A stretch of DNA of 64,000 nucleotides from Sphagnum compactum (GCA_965153455.1 OZ234500.1:12090001-12154000), one strand, 5' to 3'; counted from the first letter of the stretch, positions 1 through 11,895 are shown. Notes: a model not told the origin generated them from the letters alone. Program-made: numbers and translations.

Positions 1-545
1 AAAGATAAAGATCTGCAGCGTAGCAGGAGAACTGGAGCTTACTGCATGAGCGCCACAGCAGCTTGCATTTTCTCCCTGTACCCCTCACACTCGCGACACC
101 CTGCTGCGGCTGCTTTGACATACGTTCTAGACGGAATTCTTATGGTTAGTGGAATTGCGACATTTCAGAGGTAGTTTTTAAGTAATCTATTTGTTTTGAT
201 CGCGCTAGCTGTGATGCGGTTTTATTTGAGTATTGGGTTAGAGGAAGTAGTCGCAGAGGAGAGAGAGCAGATGGAAGAAGCTCGGAAGGGAAAGAGGACC
301 CGAAGTTGAGCATCAAAGAAGCTTTTGTTGCCGGGTGTGTTCCTTCTTTCGCACAATGCTGCATTACTAGGGGATGTTCCGAGGAAGAAGGTCTTTGCCA
401 AGGCTGGTTTTTGTCCTTGTGAACAGTTTTCTTGGAGCTATAGCTTGTGAGGGTCTGGGGGAGCTTTGTGGGGAGGATTGTAGTGAGTTAGAAAAGAAAG
501 GGACGGCGGTAAGTGCTTCTGTTTTCCTGACAAAGAGTCGAGGAC
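1..545 (+). promoter_or_regulatory. Upstream region and probable 5' UTR of the ProT-like gene
   Basis: This stretch lies before the transporter start codon. No clear TATA box was recognised. From about 240 it is purine-rich, as leaders often are. An upstream ORF of 61 codons (374-559) runs out of frame across the chosen ATG at 546. A strong splice-donor-like GTAAGT lies at 509-514, so part of this region may be a 5' UTR intron. I see no protein-coding gene on the minus strand here; a 72-codon minus-strand ORF at 146-364 has no recognisable features. Confidence 0.4.
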
Positions 546-3500
546 ATGGTGGGGACTAAAGTATCCGGCGCCGCGATGACGTTTTGTGAAGGAGGTGATG
601 AACTTACGGGTTTCCAAAAGATGGCTGTGGTGGATCAGGGAGTGAAGCAGGCGTTACCATCGCTCAATGTCGGCGGAGGAGATGTGCAAAATGGGCAATT
701 GGGTGGGGACCCGGAAGCAGGCCATGGTGGTGGAGATCATTATCATCATGAAGGCTCCAAGTCTGGGTGGTCAGTCCCGGTGTCCAGGGAGACGGTCCAT
801 CGCGTCGGACAAGGTCTCGAAACCCTTTCTCGCACTCTCGTGTGCTCGCTGCTGTTTTAGCAGAATTTCACTACTCCGTTTGCTGGCTCGTCCTGCCAAA
901 AAAATTCGCATCTTTCCAAGAGTCTTCTCATCTACTTCGCTGGAAATCTCAAATGCAGGAAAGCAATATATATGCATCAGCAAAAAAAAACCCCCTCTTC
1001 AATGATGGATGGGTCTCTTGAGAGAGAGGCACACAGAAACCTTTGACCACCCTTCCTAGGGTTTGAAGGTCTCAGTTCAGCTTTAGGGGGTTTCTGAAAG
1101 AAACTAGGTTGGTCTGTGTGATGATGATTTGCAAGAAATGCGGTGTTGTTCATTTTTGCAGACAGCTGGTGGGAGGTGGGTTTCCATTTCATTGCGGCTC
1201 TCAACAATGCTTTCATACTAGGCTATCCGGCTCTCATCATGGCATACCTGGGTTTTGCAACTGGCTCTCTCTGCCTCATCGGAGGTGGTGTGATCTCTTT
1301 CTACAACAACTGCTTACTGGGAAGTCTTCATGAGACTGGTGGGAAGCGCCACATTCGATATCGTGACCTCGCAGGTCATATCTATGGTACACATCTCAGG
1401 CCATCATATCCCATGTGTATAGAGAGCTTGAGCTCAAGCTGACATGCTATTATTGATGGCAAGATGCAAAAAAAGCATCACTAGAGCCGGTTCCTGATTT
1501 TCTGTAAATCTGTAATGTGGGAGCTTCTTCAAGGCTCAAATTAGTCATGGGATGACCTGTGTGTTTGTTGGCTGTGCATTTTCTAGGTCGTGGCATGTAC
1601 AGAGCAACGTGGTTTGTGCAGTATTTCAACTTGAGTATTGCGAATGTGGGAACCATCATTCTGGCTGGTGAAGCTCTTAAGGTACTTACCTCCAGAACTA
1701 TGAAAGCTCAATAACAGGGGAATGCAGTACTTCTGTGTTCTGCCACCACCTCATTACCAAACAGAAATAGTTCACATACAGATCCAGTGTAGTATAATGG
1801 AGCGATGATGTGTTTTTGCAAGCAGATGACCAGGCATTCTTGGAACTAAAAGCAGAAATGATACCTTTGTCATCAAGGAGTGGATCCTTGATTGTACACT
1901 GTGAGCCTCATCAGTGTAGTACACTTTTTATGAAAATCCCATACAGATCTTTAAGCTGAAGCATGTTTTTAGATTGATCTTCTGATTGCCAACATGCAAG
2001 CAGACAGATGGGTTAAGCCAGCATTTTTGGGAATTGTAACTGACGCCTTCTTTAGTGTTCTGATTCAGTTTTGACAATCAATTCAGGTTCATGGCATGTT
2101 CTACGTCAAGAAACTTGACCATTGTAGTGTTGAAGCTATGTACTGAGTTGTAGCTTGGTGTGGGTGGGCAGGCAATATGGGGGGCATTCACTGATAACAC
2201 CAGTGTCAAGCTGGCAAGCTGGATTGTGGTTGCGGGTGTCTGTTTTGGTTTATTTGCTTTTGTGGTTCCCAATTTACACGCACTGCGGTTCTTCTCAACC
2301 TGCTCATTGTTTCTCTCTCTCATCTACACCTGTATTGCCATAGGTGTTGCATTCTCTGATGGTATGTCCTCTGTCTCTGTCTCCTGCTTGATGTACAGCA
2401 GTTTTTTGCTTTATTTGGTTTCTCGTCTAAACTGGGCATGACATGTATTGACATGGCTGATACAACTCATCTGCTCCTGTCCAAGACTCCAGATCCAGAG
2501 GGTACAGCATGAATCAGTGAAAGACTCATTGTGCTTACCTGATATCATGGGGAACCTGTACAGGTCTGAAAGCTGGACCCAGGGACTATTCGTTGAAAGG
2601 CACAAAAGCTGATAGAACATTCAATGCAATTGGAGCTCTAGCTACAATAGCGTTTGCGTACAATACTGGCATCCTACCTGAGATGCAGGTAGTCCCCCAT
2701 CCTGATGATGCAACCTTTTTCTTACTTTGAGCAGCATGGCAAGAGTATATGTCAATGTGGAAATGTCTTTGTCTGTTTATTGTTGAAGGTATGGCAGGAT
2801 CCTTACACAGGTTTGGCATTGCAGGCAACAATTAGACAGCCGACAACAACAAACATCTATAAGGCTCTTGGAATGCAGTTCACAGTTGGAACCTTCCCTT
2901 TCTTAGTTCTCACCTTTGTGGGTTACTGGGCTTATGGAAACACAGCCAACCCTTACCTGTTGCTGTCTCTTGGTGGCCCAAAATCCTTGGTGACAATTGC
3001 CAATGCTGCTGCCTTCTTGCAAGCTATTGTGTCTCTCCATGTAAGTTCACATCCTTCACAAAGGCCCAAATTGTTTGTGTTTGCCTACATAGATGGCATA
3101 CTGAGCACATGTTGTCTGTTTGCAAAGAACCTGGATTTTTTAAAAACTGAAGAGTTGAGGGGTTTTATACAGATCTATGCAACGCCCATGTATGAGTTCA
3201 TGGACACACACTTTGCCAGAAAGGATCAGGGTGATTGGTCTGCTCACAGTATGCTTGTCCGCCTCATCACACGAGGCACATACATCACTATCAGCACATT
3301 CCTTGGAGCTTTGCTGCCATTCTTTGGAGACTTCATCACTCTCACTGGTGCAATGGCAGCCTTCCCTCTTGAGTCTGGCATCATCCACCACATGTACCTC
3401 AAGGTCTCTTTTCTCTTCCTACAAAACCCAATACAATCCCAAAGCAACACTTCAAAGTCTCTCACTATGTGCAACTACCATCTTCTACCATAGTGCAACT

Positions 3501-4144
3501 AATATTCCTCATTGCTGGGATAAATCAGCTGCAAAGTGATGAGAGAACTTGCCATGGATCCAGATGGCCATGTCTGTAAGAACTGAGACTTCCAGTCGCT
3601 TCTGGAAATGCAAGAGAAACTCAGGACACGGATTTTGGGTGGATTATTTTTATACTTCACCCACTGCTGGGAGCTGATGAAGTCAGTTGTAGTCATGGCA
3701 GCTTGTCATTGCTGTCCATGATGAAGGTGATGGTCTGACACTTTGTGGGCAACTCTCATAAGGTTATGACTGCACTCATAGTTGGGATCTATCTCTGCAA
3801 TTTCACAGATATAGTGAACTGATAGAAATTTCAAATTACAAGCAGTCATGTCAGCCACTGTTGAAAGCAATCTCAATGATTGTTTGACCTGTAGAGGCTT
3901 GGTTTGGAGATGTATGTCCAAAGCCCAAATCTCATAACCGATCAAGATGTTCTGATGCTTGAGTGAAAATTTCTGTGGCTATGTAAACTTGCAGGTGAAG
4001 GGAAAGGGGTTCAGTACATGGAGGCTAACATGGCACTGGTGCATTGTAGTTTTGTCAGGAGTACTGACTGTAGCCACATGTGCAGCAGCAGTCCGGTACA
4101 TCATCTCTGATTCAATATACTATCATGCTTTTGCTGACTTGTAA
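546..4144 (+). CDS. ProT: Proline/compatible-solute transporter, ProT-like (AAAP family), 8 exons
   Basis: Predicted plasma-membrane symporter of the amino acid/auxin permease family, closest in my recall to plant ProT proteins, which import proline, glycine betaine and GABA. Exons: 546-813, 1162-1386, 1587-1681, 2172-2361, 2564-2688, 2825-3040, 3173-3403, 3995-4144. All introns are GT-AG, and the total is 1500 nt (499 aa). Residues 1-89 are hydrophilic and Gly/His-rich. The transmembrane core starts at DSWWEVGF (residue 90), with family-diagnostic GGKRHIRYRDLAG at 149-161. Later matches include FVGYWAYG, ALLPFFGDFITLTGA and the C-terminal end YHAFADL. The start is uncertain: ATG 546 gives the longest frame, but 576 and 621 are also in frame, and an AG immediately precedes ATG 621. 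The N-terminal tail is longer than the roughly 30 residues I recall in flowering-plant ProTs. The last intron (3404-3994) holds a dispersed repeat. Family assignment is firm; substrate is inferred. Confidence 0.93.
3590..3795 (-). repeat. Dispersed intronic repeat, copy C (last intron of the ProT-like gene)
   Basis: Read on the minus strand, this segment matches two segments in introns of the UKL gene (about 34276-34515 and 36774-37015). Shared landmarks in order are GTCATAACCTTATGAG, a CACAAAGTRTCAGACCAT block, TGACAAGCTGCCATGAC, GACTTCATCAGCTCC and a TTTCCAGAAGC block. The copies are diverged but clearly colinear. The element is antisense to its host gene. No ORF or terminal repeats were recognised, so its class is unknown. 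Confidence 0.7.
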
Positions 4145-7100
4145 AACTTGGCAGCAGTTTGCATATAATGCAAAGCAAGTGTGTATGTATGTAGCAGCTA
4201 GCATCATCAACTCACCCTTCCCAGGGGTGCATAATCAAATTTACAAGCAAGGTTTCAATTAGCTCCTTTTGCTACAGATTTAATACACAAATGTGCAGGG
4301 ATATGATAGAAGCCCTATAGATGCACAACAGAAATTTAACAGGTGAAAGACAATTTCATTGATTCCATTACAAATTTGCTCCGATGCTTCATAATAAAAG
4401 CCGGAGAAATAGTTTTTTTGTAAGTTCTGTGTCCTATGGTCTTGGCAACTCCATTTCATTTGTCCTTCAAAATGCATGTGGAGGTATATCAGGTGATGAC
4501 CATTGTGAGGAGGTCATCACCAGTATTGGATGTGTATCAACCTGTGAACCCAACACCAGTCTGGTCCTGGTATTGGGTATTGAAAAAAAAATTCATACCA
4601 GGTTGGTCCAAGGCTGATTTTTACCTGGTGTGAGGCAGGAATAAACCTGGTATATAAGGCTAGTATCGCCTCAGGTCATCCCAGCATGGTAGGGTCCTTG
4701 ATACCAGTGTTGGTAACAATATTGATACCAGGCACAGGTCCTATAGACCGGAACAACACTAGTCACCTCCATGGACACTGCAAGTTATGTATTTGCAGTA
4801 TGGAATCTTGAGACTACATAATTTTGAATTGGACAAGTTCTCAATGAAAAATGTTACAGGAATTGCCTAGAGTTGTACAATACAGAATTCACACCAAATG
4901 CAAAGCACCAACTATGTGATAAATTCTAGGGTCTGAAGAAGGAATTGAGGGACTACCAATTATTAGAGCAAGTCCACTGGTGCTCAGTATGTGACTCTGC
5001 AAATTAAAATAGGACGAAGAAAAGTAAAACCAGTCTGGGTTGGCTCAGCAAAATGGTTTTGGCCCAGCATTTTTGCACAATTTGAAGAAGCTGGTAAAAG
5101 GCACAGCAAAGCCTAACACATGCCAGAGGAGAGTGTAATACATATGATCTGACTGCTGCTCCCTGTTTCTGAAAGGCCAATCATAATGATTGGTACAGGT
5201 GGTTTGCCATTACCTAGTAGTCTCCCACCTAATTGCAATCCCAATTTTAGTTGTATGGGTAGGGTTAGGAAAAAAAAAACTAAGCTTGGATGTGAGAAAT
5301 ACTTTTACACAGTACATACAGAGCATGGCTGGAGATGTTTTCAGGAGACCCCAGGAGAAAGGGAAATTGCTTTTGCAAAGTTTGCATGGCCAGGTTTAGG
5401 GTTCAATTCCTACTGGCAGATGACGAGTTTCCTTTAAATTTTTCCCTTCAAAAATATCCAGCAAAAACATGGGAAACGCTTTGCAACCCTCAAATCAAGT
5501 TTCCAAACTGAATCAAATATATGCTATATTGTGTGCAGCTGCCTGAATTTGGATTTCACTGGATTAGGTTATTATGATAGGTATATGCTTATGGGGCTCA
5601 ATGCAATGATCATGATGCAACAGAATTGGATTTTCATCCAAAGACCAGGAACTCGATCCAATCTAAATTTTAGCAACTACAGAAGAAACCCAGTACAAGA
5701 TGCTGAATCCCAATGCAAGATCAAGAAATAAAATTTATGTGAAAATCCATCATCCATGTTCACAACAAGCTGTACCACAAATATTTGCAACAATCAATGC
5801 ATATTCATAGTAAAGTAGAGCAGAAAATAGTGCTCAGACGCCCCCACTTTAATGTGTGCAAATTATTGTTCTTGTACAGTGCCTGCTCCTCAAGGCTAAA
5901 AGGCAATTGCCTTGCTCCCATGCTAAAAAAGTTTGTCATACCGTGACATGGAAGTTAAAAGTTTGCAATACCGTGAGATGGAAGTTAATGAGGCGGGCAA
6001 AATGAAGACATAAAATGAAGTCCATTTGATCCAGAATCTGGGATTTTGTCAGCTATGAACCATGGAAATAGGAGTAATGACTATGGTATTAGGACATAGG
6101 TGGAGCCCAGCTAATTAGTTCCCATTTCCTTGGATGCTGATGACCCAGGGCTGCCAGGGTCCCAGCATGACCACAACATACTTTGTTAATGATGGCCATG
6201 GTCCAGGCAAACTTATTGTCATTTTACGTAACAAACAAATTTGCATTTGCACCTTTGGGTGCTGTCTCTTTGTTGGATGTTGGTGCTCTCTCTTGTTGTT
6301 CCTTCCTTTTTCTCTTGGGGATGGGTGCATTTTCTTTTATAAAGTTTGGCAAGGTTTCATCAACAAATGAACAAACAAACAGGGTCACCACAGCCCAACA
6401 GCCAAAGCACAAATTATTTTACACAGAAAGTTATAACACGGGAATGTTAGTTCCATGGGTATGCTAATTGCCATCCCAAGAGTTCCATACCAAGCATGAC
6501 TTGCTCATTTTTATCAAGAGTAAGTTTTGGCAATTAATTTCATGAAAAAATCCTTTGTGTAGGTTTCAAATCAGATTTTTCAGGTTGAAGTTTGGCAAAA
6601 ATTTCCCAAAAAGAAAAAAATCACTGAACACACTTGGGTGTCCATTACCTGTCCAAGTGCAACTCAGATGTACTTGAGCATGATTTTGCACATACCAAGT
6701 GTAAAAAGATATGAGACCCTCTCAGATATATTGAAATCTCCAGACCTTGCAGCACTCTGAGTGCACAAAGATACCAAGGCCTCAGTTATCTTGAAATCTG
6801 GGGACCCTCCAGGACTTTCTGAATTCCTTTTTTTGGGGAAACATATGGACAAAATGCATCTCACAAAAAAAATTGAAAAAATAATATCAGGGGTCAAGGG
6901 AGGGTTCCCACCACTCAACACCAATCAGAGTCAGCACTTGAATTCCATGATGGTTTCTTTCATGGGCAACAACCCCATTGCAGTCTGCCTGCATCAAGGT
7001 TTCCTTGGAAATTCCAAAAAAGCCTCCTTTTGAAGAAATCAACACCAGGAGATTGAATAGTGCAAAAGTACTGCTTGCTTCTTCTTCTTTTCCTTGTCTA

Positions 7101-7709
7101 CCCTTGGCCCCGAATCCATCCTTTTCTCCAAAAAGATGGATGCTGCCCAGACACACTTTGGACTCATGTTATGCATAGTTTGAGCATATAAACCACTATG
7201 AACCCCATCCAACAAATGACTCCACAAGAAAAAAATATTGCATGGATGAAAATGTGAAAACCCTTAACTCACACTATGTGGTTTTTGGTGGTTAAAAAAT
7301 GTCATTTTGCATCACAACTTTAACCCTATGGGTGGTATTGAATCAACCCAATAAAAAGACAATGGTATGCAGATTCCCACTAGACAAAAAAGTTCACGTT
7401 CAACTAAACCCTAGGTCCTACAGAAATAAACAACTTACAAAAATGCCATTTAGTGAAAGTAAATCACTTGTATAATAAACAAAGTATATATACAAATGTT
7501 TGAAAGAGAATTTTTAAAAACCAAATTCTATAAATAATTAATTATGCAGAAAAAATAAAAAAATTCCCTTAATCATTTAATCATTTTTCAAACTTTGTAA
7601 GACAATTTTATTGAAATGTCTAGTTTTATTGCAGGATACCTTTGTATATATTTTTTTCATTGCATTTAATTTGATTATCATGTTGAACCCTTCAAACATG
7701 TGTTTTTAT
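4145..7709. other. Intergenic region downstream of the ProT-like gene
   Basis: No gene was recognised. ORFs here are short and have no family features. Around 4560-4760 the motif ACCTGGTA or its complement TACCAGGT recurs in several near-matches. At 4957-4975 the sequence TTAGAGCAAGTCCACTGG resembles the end of a PIF/Harbinger-like miniature element and matches a second site near 13743. Base composition becomes markedly AT-rich after about 7200. Confidence 0.5.
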
Positions 7710-8075
7710 GTTTATCACTTGGCAACGGCCTAAAGAGATTTTGTGTGTTGATCACCTACCAACTGCAAGTGATGGTTTATCTGTTGATTGTGTAATGGCC
7801 ATGAAGCGATTGTTTTGTCATTGATAGCTTGGAGCATGTAGGTGATGGTTTGTTTGTTGATTGTTTGGCAGTTGCCAGGCAATTGGTTGTCTGTTGATTG
7901 CTTAACACCTGCTAGGCGATCATTTCTCCGTTAATACCCTAGCAGGTGCTAGGTGATTTTTTGTTTGTTGATCACCTAGCGGCTATTAGGCGATTATTTG
8001 TCCCTTAATCACCTAACGATCACCAAGTGTTCTTTGTCTTTCAATCACCTGGTGGATTCCTAGCAATTAGGATAC
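7710..8075 (+). repeat. Degenerate 37-bp minisatellite, about 10 copies
   Basis: Consecutive units of 36-37 bp begin at 7710, 7747, 7783 and so on to about 8041. Each starts with a GTTGATCACC-like core and carries a TAGGCGATT-like core near its end. Many units have partial dyad symmetry: CCTAGCAG facing GCTAGG, with GATC-type ends. Unit length is very constant although the sequence has drifted, which marks a true tandem array rather than chance. Confidence 0.85.
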
Positions 8076-8824
8076 TTGATCGCTAGGAGATCGTGTTTCA
8101 ATCATGCATATGTCCAACGTTCCCCTATTGACGCCAGATATTGTCTTTTCGATTGTTGTTCTTCCAACGATCACTTAGGTGTGCTAGATACTTGTTACTA
8201 AAATGATCATTTTGTTGAGTTTAATAATGTTTTAAAATTCTATTGCTAATACATCCTTTTTATTCTTGGGTATAAATTTTTGCTTCACATGTGGAGAGGT
8301 GTCAATTTTCGAAAGAGAGAGTTTGTGGATTCTTTCATTTGCGATTGATATGATGGAAATTTAGATTGAACCATTAGTTAATGTACATTATATATTCATT
8401 GTTCATGTTTCAATGGAATCAGGTGATGTTCGTTCTAGTGAACCCAATGTTGAAAACAAATCACCAAATGATGTAGAGTGGGTATATTATGATCATGGAT
8501 GGGTACCATTAAGAGTTGAAGCCCCTTGATGTATTGACATCCTCTCGCCCCAAAAATGAAATGTGATTGGTGATAGCTAGTGAGACAAAAAATTTGCATG
8601 ATGTGGGTTCTTTTCTCCTTTCTTCGCTTACGAAACTTGGCATTTTGCAAGAAAGTGCAAAGACTTCCGGCTTTGCTAATTATAATTGCTAGGAAATAGT
8701 AAACATTTTTGGTTTTGCCAATGAAGCTCCACATTTGGAGCTTGTTTTGCAAAAGATTCCAAAAAATTTGAATTTGGTGAATGTTAGTTGCCAAGACGAC
8801 ATAGCCACTTCAAGTTTTGTTGAA

Positions 8825-9165
8825 TGTCACGACCCTAGCCTTGGGTTCGCAACCAAGGCAAGGGCATGGAAAGTTGCAGGCCAAGAGTGCAACTCGGGAG
8901 TCACATTTACACTCCCAAAGTGCGAGAGAGTGTGAGGGAATGAACCCACACGCTCCCAAATGGACTTTCACTTTGGGAGTTAGAGTCTCGAATCTTTAAA
9001 AAACAATTCGGGACTCCATTTAAAGATTCGGGGTCAAAATTCAATGGATTGAATGGTTCCTTATACTATTGGAAAGCTCTTGAGATGTAGATGTCTAAAA
9101 TGACCCATTCAAGTACTTATAACACAAGTTATGCCCGAAAGAAAGGCCAGGAATCAAATACAATA
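8825..9165 (+). mobile_element. LTR-retrotransposon fragment (same family as the solo LTR at 48813-49734)
   Basis: It begins TGTCACGACCCTAGCCTTGG, a typical 5' LTR terminus. For about 330 bp it is colinear with the reverse complement of the right part of the solo LTR at 48.8-49.7 kb. Shared blocks include AACCAAGGCAAGGGC, GGGAATGAACCC, ATTGGAAAGCT, AGATGTCTAAAATG and ACACAAGTTATG. The match stops near 9155 and element-coding sequence appears to resume, so this is a truncated copy. No matching target-site duplication was found. Confidence 0.75.
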
Positions 9166-10224
9166 TTGTCTCACATAGATTTTGTAGAAAACTACCTTTG
9201 GAATTCAAAATGAAATACAATCTATGCATTGGCATTCCTTTCAAGTTACAATCTTGGTACATATCACATTCCAAGTAGACCCCACTAGTGGAGAGAGGAA
9301 TTATGATAAAAAAAATCATAAAGGAGACTCATTTTTATGTGTCAAATGATAAGGAACATGACACATTATTTGTGCAACATTATTTCTCAATGCATTTGAA
9401 TTGGCTATCAAGCCAGAAAATCAAACTAGCATGCCATTGGGTATGGAGGGATGGGTGTGCCGGACAATTCAAAAGATGCCAAACAATGTATTTTGTTGCT
9501 CGATACCCTAATGTTATTAATGGTTGTAGCATGACTTGGAATTTCTTTGGGACATGCCATGGGAAAGGGGAATGGGATTGGGCAGGGGCTGTAGTGAAAA
9601 GGGCCCTAAGGAAGGAGCAACTTCATAACCCCGAGAGGAGGCTACAAAATGTTGAAGATTGTGTACAATTCTTAACTCACACAATGTCCTCCCATGTACC
9701 TTCATCTTATGAAAACTCTCGAAGAACAATATCAAGGTTTTTTTGGAATGTTCGACCTAAACAAATTGATAAAAGTAACTTGCATGCTTGTGATAACATT
9801 GTAGGTTCTAGTAAATTTCATTCTATTCATGCCTTTTTTGTTTCTGACCCAACAATGCTCCTAGTTAGGGCTCTTACATGTTTTTGTGCATCTTATCTTG
9901 AAAGAGATTAGGAAAGGTGTTTTAATTGGAGACATGTTCCCAAATGGAAGACTGTTAAGATCTACCCTTAAATACACCCAATTTGTGTGCGCTAACATGG
10001 AGGAAGATGAAGAGGTGGGACATGATGGCCTATGAGAAGGACAAGATCTAGGAAACCTCCTACAAATTGGAAACAACTTTGATGTCCCAGTTGAAGAAGG
10101 CGATGAAAAAGGCATAGACTTCTATGTGTTACAATGTCAAAAAACAAAGCATGTGGTACAAGAGGCCTTCACATGTTCATGGGGAAGTTCCTTTGAAATT
10201 GGTGATTAGGTTGTGGCTAGTACC

Positions 10225-10585
10225 TACTATTAAAAGTCATTAGAAAAAAAACATGTATTTTTTACTGGTCTTTGTGACTAAATTTTAGTCGCAAATGACA
10301 TTTGCGACTAAATTTTAGTTGCAAACAACATTTGCAACTAAAATCTCCTTAGTCGCCTAAGACAAGTCACATGTGATAAATTAATTGCAAATGACAAAGG
10401 GTATTAGATGAAAGAAAAAGTCAACAAATACAAATTCATCCTTTGATTCCATTATGTACATATTGTCACATGCAACTAAGATGTAATTATTTTGGTCACA
10501 ATTGAGGGCAAATGATGTGCTGCCATGTGTCCCAATATTTGATTATTTAAAATATAATAATTATTATTATTTTGAAATAATCTAG
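10225..10585 (+). mobile_element. Palindrome-rich insert (MITE-like) inside the DGC..QFK relic
   Basis: This roughly 360-bp segment interrupts a coding relic whose pieces read on both sides. At 10271-10345 it holds two and a half 30-bp units, each nearly a perfect palindrome: TTTGCGACTAAA facing TTTAGTCGCAAA. The rest is AT-rich with short runs such as TTATTATTATT. No coding potential was seen. The element boundaries are inferred from where the coding relic stops and restarts; no target duplication was identified. Confidence 0.5.
10271..10345. repeat. 30-bp palindromic tandem repeat (TTTGCGACTAAA / TTTAGTCGCAAA)
   Basis: Unit 1 is 10271-10300, unit 2 is 10301-10330, and a partial third unit follows. 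Each unit has 13-bp arms around almost no loop, so a single strand could fold into stacked hairpins. Confidence 0.85.
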
Positions 10586-10779
10586 GACGTACAATGGGGG
10601 CAAAATGAAAATGCCTATGTGTATTTGGCAAATTCACAAAGAGTTTATTTCGATGGTGATATGGTACTAACATGTAAATTCCCTATGTTACCTGCTCGAC
10701 ATAGAGTGAAGGGAGGTGAACCAATTTATCAGCTTGGTGATGAAACCCTAGCCATGAATGTACCCATATGTGGTTCTTG

Positions 10780-11895
10780 CATTGGTTGATTGCTTATCAA
10801 CCACTTGTACATTTGACCTCTAGATGTCTAAAGGGATGCATGACGTCTTTGATGTTGTCAATTTCATCTCAAGTGACTTGGAGGTAAAACATGTGACGAT
10901 TGCATTCCAAAATGTTATAGCCAATAGTCTATGGCATTGTAGTCTCATGTACCGTCTCTGTGGATCTAGGATGTTTGTGAAGTTGTGGTACAAGTGTTGT
11001 CCCCAATCATGAGTGCTTGCATTATGAATAAGAGTCGTGGACATTTGCTACTTTCTGATGTAATGCAATTCATCATTTCAACTTGCCAAGATTTTCAAAA
11101 GTTGTTGGCATTCCAAACTATTCCTGATAATTTGGCCAAGGAGGATTTTTTTAATCATGAGTTGAAAGAACTCATGATTCGCATGAAACAAGTTCTAAAG
11201 GTTCTTTTTCCTTTTCTTTCATTCTTGCATGCATTTGATAGGACCCAAGGCCCTAACATGTTGGCTTTGATCCTTGATTGGGGCTTTAAAAACATGCAGT
11301 TGGTTACCATGTATCTAGGTCAGGAAAATGCTACTACTTTTGTTGCTGAGTAGGATGATGAAGTGCTCCTACCTTTACTAGTAGAAGCTACCAAATTGTT
11401 GATGCTTTCTAGTGGTGCATAATTTGAAAATCTTGTGATTCAAGTGAATTCGAAAGATTTGTTTTTCACCACAACAATGAATGTAGATAGTTACAAGGAT
11501 TTGGTTTCATGGCTACCATTGGTATTTTGTTGATGTGAAAAATTGTAAATGTGCATTATCTTGGTGGCGCAAAGAGCAGAATAAGTTCCCAACTATTGCA
11601 TTAGTAGCATGGCATATTTTTGGCATCCCAACCAACCATATTGAAACAGAAAGTATCTTTTCTATTGTTGACATTTTGACTACACTTTGACAATGTTGTC
11701 TCCAAATTGACAACATGGACAAACTCATATTTGTCCATAAGAACTGGCCATCTGATCCACATGTTGGCTGTTTGAAACCCATGAACTTTGCAACTACCTA
11801 TGAGGTGGAATTGAAATTGATGGCAAAGTTGGAGGTAGAATTTCAAAATGAACTTGAAGGTGAAAATTTTTCAAACTTCCTAACATCTATTTAAT
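10780..11895 (+). pseudogene. Decayed hAT-family transposase with C-terminal dimerisation domain
   Basis: Pieces of a hAT transposase read on the plus strand. The clearest is the C-terminal dimerisation domain at about 11560-11780. It shows WWRKEQNKFPTIALVA, then IFGIPTNHIETESIFSI, then DKLIFVHKNWPSDP, with one in-frame TGA where the family usually has arginine. Upstream, 10824-11010 (KGMHDVFDVVNFISSDLEVK) and 10985-11353 belong to the catalytic region but lie in different frames with several stops. It encodes no functional transposase. Terminal inverted repeats were not located. Confidence 0.8.

Larger units (their letters stand above)
8430..10765 (+). pseudogene. Decayed mobile-element protein with DGC..QFK / CHGKG motifs, interrupted by insertions
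   Basis: The best open part is 9288-9911 (207 codons). It contains WRDGCAGQFKR, then FFGTCHGKGEWDWAGAVVKR about 35 residues later. I know this signature from multicopy element-derived proteins in non-seed plants; I cannot give a family name. An acidic DGC and a CHGKG..D pair suggest a DDE-type nuclease core, but that is inference. Upstream, 8430-8820 reads as coding in pieces (for example EWVYYDHGWVPL and VSCQDDIATSS). Downstream, 9912-10215 continues with stops and a frameshift (FYVLQCQKTKHVVQEAFTCS), and 10585-10765 reads AYVYLANSQR then RHRVKGGEPIYQL. Two non-coding segments split it: an LTR-family fragment and a palindrome-rich insert. It cannot make a full protein. Confidence 0.65.

Noticed and set aside
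146-364. 72-codon minus-strand ORF at the left edge (divergent gene?)
   Set aside because: Ser/Leu-rich with no family features; lies in the ProT leader and promoter region.
3590-3795. Possible C/D-box snoRNA in the ProT intron (TGATGA and CTGA words)
   Set aside because: Flanks of the supposed C and D boxes do not pair into a terminal stem, box positions differ between copies, and the unit is clearly a dispersed repeat. Kept only as a remark in the repeat finding.
6183-6467. 94-codon hydrophobic ORF
   Set aside because: Competing overlapping ORFs on both strands and no conserved motif; treated as chance.
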